DNA from: Prunus persica
Lineage: Eukaryota; Streptophyta; Magnoliopsida; Rosales; Rosaceae
Direction: 5' to 3'
DNA length: 64,000 nt
Assembly (NCBI RefSeq): GCF_000346465.2
Contig: NC_034015.1
Span: 15,049,507 to 15,113,506, forward strand
A model generated the notes under the pieces. That model was given only the letters and a program-made list of their open reading frames with translations. It had not been told where the DNA came from and ran no database searches. Positions 61,265 to 64,000 of this stretch are shown here, one piece after another. Every line of letters starts with the position of its first letter. Positions within the stretch are counted from its first letter, which is position 1. The translations under genes were made by a program, and so were the position numbers.

Positions 61265-62065
61265 ATGGATGTTGACATGCTAAAATCATCATCATCATCA
61301 TCATCAGCAGGTGATGATCACCATCATCACATGGACATGATGACAATGATGATGCAAATGCAAATGCACAAGCAGCAGTCTTCTGATCACTTCTGTGACT
61401 CTTACCACAACAGCAGCAACCCCACATTTCCAGAGATAGATTTCACTTGGGGATCAAACTCAAACATCACCAACAACATTGAAACAATCTCATCTCTCCC
61501 CATTTTCCACAACCCGAATGCAGTTTCTTCACAACATTCACAGCCCACGTTGATAAACCCTGCCTTGCCTTCCTCTGTTTCTTTCATGGGAAACCAAATT
61601 CAGGAGCCCCTCACCCCAAGGCTCATCAAAACTAGCCCTCCTCCTACTTCATATGAGAAGAGAAACTCCATGGCTGCAATGAGAGAGATGATTTTCAGAA
61701 TTGCGGCAATGCAGCCAATTCAAATAGACCCCGAATCGGTGAAGCCCCCGAAGAGGAGGAATGTTAAGATTTCTAAAGATCCACAGAGCGTGGCAGCGAG
61801 GCACAGGAGGGAAAGGATAAGCGAGAAGATTAGAATTCTGCAGAGACTTGTTCCTGGCGGGACTAAAATGGACACAGCTTCTATGCTAGATGAAGCTATA
61901 CATTATGTGAAGTTTTTGAAGAAACAAGTGCAGACTTTGGAGAGGGCTGGGGCAGATAGACCGATTGGTGTTGGCTTCCAGGGGGCTGGTCAATTGGGCA
62001 ATGTGAACTATTCTGCTTTGTTGAGGCCTTCTCACTTGGTTGGGTCTATGCAGATGCTGAGATGA
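61265..62065 (+). CDS. HEC1: bHLH transcription factor, HECATE type
   Basis: Intronless, 266 residues, as usual for HEC genes. HEC proteins control carpel, transmitting-tract and meristem development and heterodimerise with SPATULA. The N-terminus has Ser, His and Met runs. The segment [20 protein letters not shown] leads to [20 protein letters not shown], a HEC-group signature. The bHLH is at about residues 168-228 ([20 protein letters not shown], then [20 protein letters not shown]). The basic region has [13 protein letters not shown], lacking the usual H/E pair, which marks atypical DNA binding in this group. The start (MDVDMLKS) is the first ATG of the frame; the open frame reaches six bases further but only with GTG. 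Whether it is HEC1 or HEC2 rests on neighbours (RALF34, MAPKKK). Confidence 0.93.
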   Translation: MDVDMLKSSSSSSSAGDDHHHHMDMMTMMMQMQMHKQQSSDHFCDSYHNSSNPTFPEIDFTWGSNSNITNNIETISSLPIFHNPNAVSSQHSQPTLINPALPSSVSFMGNQIQEPLTPRLIKTSPPPTSYEKRNSMAAMREMIFRIAAMQPIQIDPESVKPPKRRNVKISKDPQSVAARHRRERISEKIRILQRLVPGGTKMDTASMLDEAIHYVKFLKKQVQTLERAGADRPIGVGFQGAGQLGNVNYSALLRPSHLVGSMQMLR

Positions 62066-64000
62066 TGAGAGATTTGCTTTGAAATATCATGTATTGTTGT
62101 ACGTTTGATCGATTATTCTGAGGGGCATGTAAAGAAGTTGTTAATCTGTACTTGTTACTTGTTGATTCTTAATGTTATTTTGAAGAAAATTTATGATGTA
62201 TGCATGCTTTCAGAAATTGCATCAAGTCATGTATTGGAAAATAGTATATCCATGCAAACACTATTTACATTGCCCAAATATCCCAACCAACTTCAAGTGC
62301 AAAAATATTTGTTAAAAAGAAAAAAAAAATTACCACTGGATCTACAGCAATTAATGATATAAGGCCTTTCACCATGGTTCTTCATGGGCACAAGAGATCC
62401 ACCAGTGGTTCGGCTTGAGTACTGTAGATAGTTCAGTTTGGAAGGACAAATTGATCCATGGATGTGGAAAATGGGGCATGAAGAATGTTATAGGCAGTGT
62501 CATTATAAATTGCATGCTCATGAAGATGGCATTGGCTCGATACAAGCGATGATAATCTACAAGTTAGAACTTGGTGATTCACTACTAATTGCACCGATGT
62601 CATTTGAGGTAAAATCCTACACCTAAATGGATTCATACTTACTACGGATAATAGGGCTCATGCTTAGTTTAACAAGCTTTTGCATCTGGTTGTACTATAT
62701 GTTTGTCAAGCTAAAATGGTAATTTACAGAGAGCTTCAACCCTCCCATATAAATATTGCATGATCATGAAGATGCCATTGGGGACTACAGATACTTGACA
62801 GTACATAGAGGACCATGTAGTGAGATGTTATCCCCAACAAAAGGTGAACAAGAAAATGAAACTTCAACTTTCCCATAGAGTCTCATTCACCCACAATGTA
62901 AAATGTTGAAAAAGGATAGAGAACTCTCTTCCCTCCTAATTAAGGGACCATCTTTCTCTCTTATGGTATTGTTTACACCATAACTTTTCCAAGTCAGGCC
63001 GTCGTGCAAGTTGCCATGCATGGGTGGATCATCCGCACCACCAACATCACTTGCACGTCCCGCATTCACACCAAGAAAGACGCCAAGTTGCATCATTTTC
63101 TCGGCCAATGAAATATTGTATTTGTATTATCTTTATTAATATAAAAAGAGGCCGGGAATATTTTGGGTCAACAAGTATTTGTGATTATCTCGTGATTAAT
63201 TCTATACATATTATAACACAAATGTAACGTGAACGTATCCCAATTAAGAATGCCCCATATAAGTTCCTAGATTGTTAGGCTTAGCTCCTGCAATGGAGGT
63301 GTGGGTGGTAGGTTGCCTCCCAGGGCAGGGTCGAATAATGGAAGTGTTTATGTCTCTAGGATCATGCCTCACAACAAACAGCCGTTTATCTCCTCTAGCA
63401 TAAAAAAAACAAATAAAAAAGAAAATTGCATTAAAAGAAGGAAAACAAAGAAAAAAATAATGGTCAAATCACATCTATATACATCAAATAGACCCATGTG
63501 AGATACCTTACTAAGTTTCCAACATCCAAAAGAAGCTTTCATTATTAGAGAGGGCATAGCACCAAGTCCCCTTTTTTCACAAATCCATGAAATGAGTCGA
63601 TTCTTTCAACCCCGCAACAAGTGCATTGTATTTGCATCATCCTTCTGACACATTCTTCTATCATAATTTCATTTTCCATCTTCCTATCTACTCCTTTTTC
63701 ATATTCTATTGTCCATCAAATTAATTTTCATCTTTCTCGTAAACTCGTATTATATTCGTGTTTAAATTTTATGAGCTACACTAATAACAACAAAGTCGTG
63801 TATTTATTGATCCAAAAATGTTAGTATTAGCAACAATAATCTTTAACTGCTTCATATAAGCAAATGTTCGCTTGTCAAATAGTTTGAAATCTGTGATTTA
63901 GAGCATCTAATAAAATAACGGTTGAGCAATTGGAGGTGCACTAAATTAAGATGGGAAGAAGCCACTATAAATGAAGATAAGGTGGTGTGACCGTGTGAGC
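62066..64000. other. 3' region of the HECATE gene and window end
   Basis: The first 150-300 bases are probably the HEC1 3' untranslated region. Beyond that I see no gene, transposon ends or clear repeat; short A-runs occur near 63400-63460. Confidence 0.5.

Noticed and set aside
1..64000. CRISPR arrays, operons or prokaryotic elements
   Set aside because: The window is plant nuclear DNA with spliced genes. Repeats seen are microsatellites, minisatellites and transposon remains.

Overview
This is a plant nuclear chromosome segment. It carries AT-rich non-coding DNA, many GT-AG introns, CT/GA microsatellites in 5' leaders, SINE and MITE debris, and only plant-type gene families. Gene content and repeat style suggest a woody eudicot, most likely Rosaceae (Prunus-like). 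The family assignment is inference and I could not test it.

Layout. (1) 1-4.4 kb: a frameshifted, truncated F-box/LRR gene (1620-2368) and a degenerate fragment of a relative (250-369). (2) 4.6-7.1 kb, +: SPATULA/ALCATRAZ-type bHLH gene. (3) 8.8-13.5 kb, +: nicotinate phosphoribosyltransferase, 15 exons. (4) 25.1-14.8 kb, -: catalytic subunit of DNA polymerase alpha, about 31 exons, with two E2F-like sites upstream. (5) 29.0-31.6 kb, +: membrane receptor-like kinase, 7 exons. (6) 36.6-33.5 kb, -: PI-PLC X-domain protein with signal peptide and probable GPI tail, 8 exons. (7) 40.2-42.5 kb, +: intronless subtilase of SBT1.9 type. (8) 44.5-45.7 kb, +: LEA_2/NDR1-HIN1-like membrane protein, 3 exons. 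(9) 48.9-47.9 kb, -: intronless MAPKKK of the MAPKKK17-21 group. (10) 55.8-55.4 kb, -: RALF34-type peptide precursor. (11) 61.3-62.1 kb, +: HECATE-type bHLH gene. The DNA between holds SINEs, a Mutator-type MITE with a perfect 9-bp target duplication, a 1.18-kb Harbinger-like element beside RALF34, and several local tandem repeats.

How the genes fit together. From memory, the gene set matches two duplicated Arabidopsis blocks: SPT-NAPRT1-PLC-X-MAPKKK21 on chromosome 4 and HEC1-RALFL34-MAPKKK19-SBT1.9-ICU2-ALC-PLC-X near the end of chromosome 5. This window looks like the unduplicated, merged version. SPATULA and HECATE proteins are known heterodimer partners in carpel development, and here their genes lie about 55 kb apart at the two ends of the block. 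The other genes are housekeeping (NAD salvage, replication) or cell-surface signalling genes without an obvious common pathway. I found no gene system that looks wholly undescribed. The most interesting points are the SPT-HEC linkage, the SPT N-terminal extension and alternative 3' end, and the transposon-borne palindrome next to RALF34.
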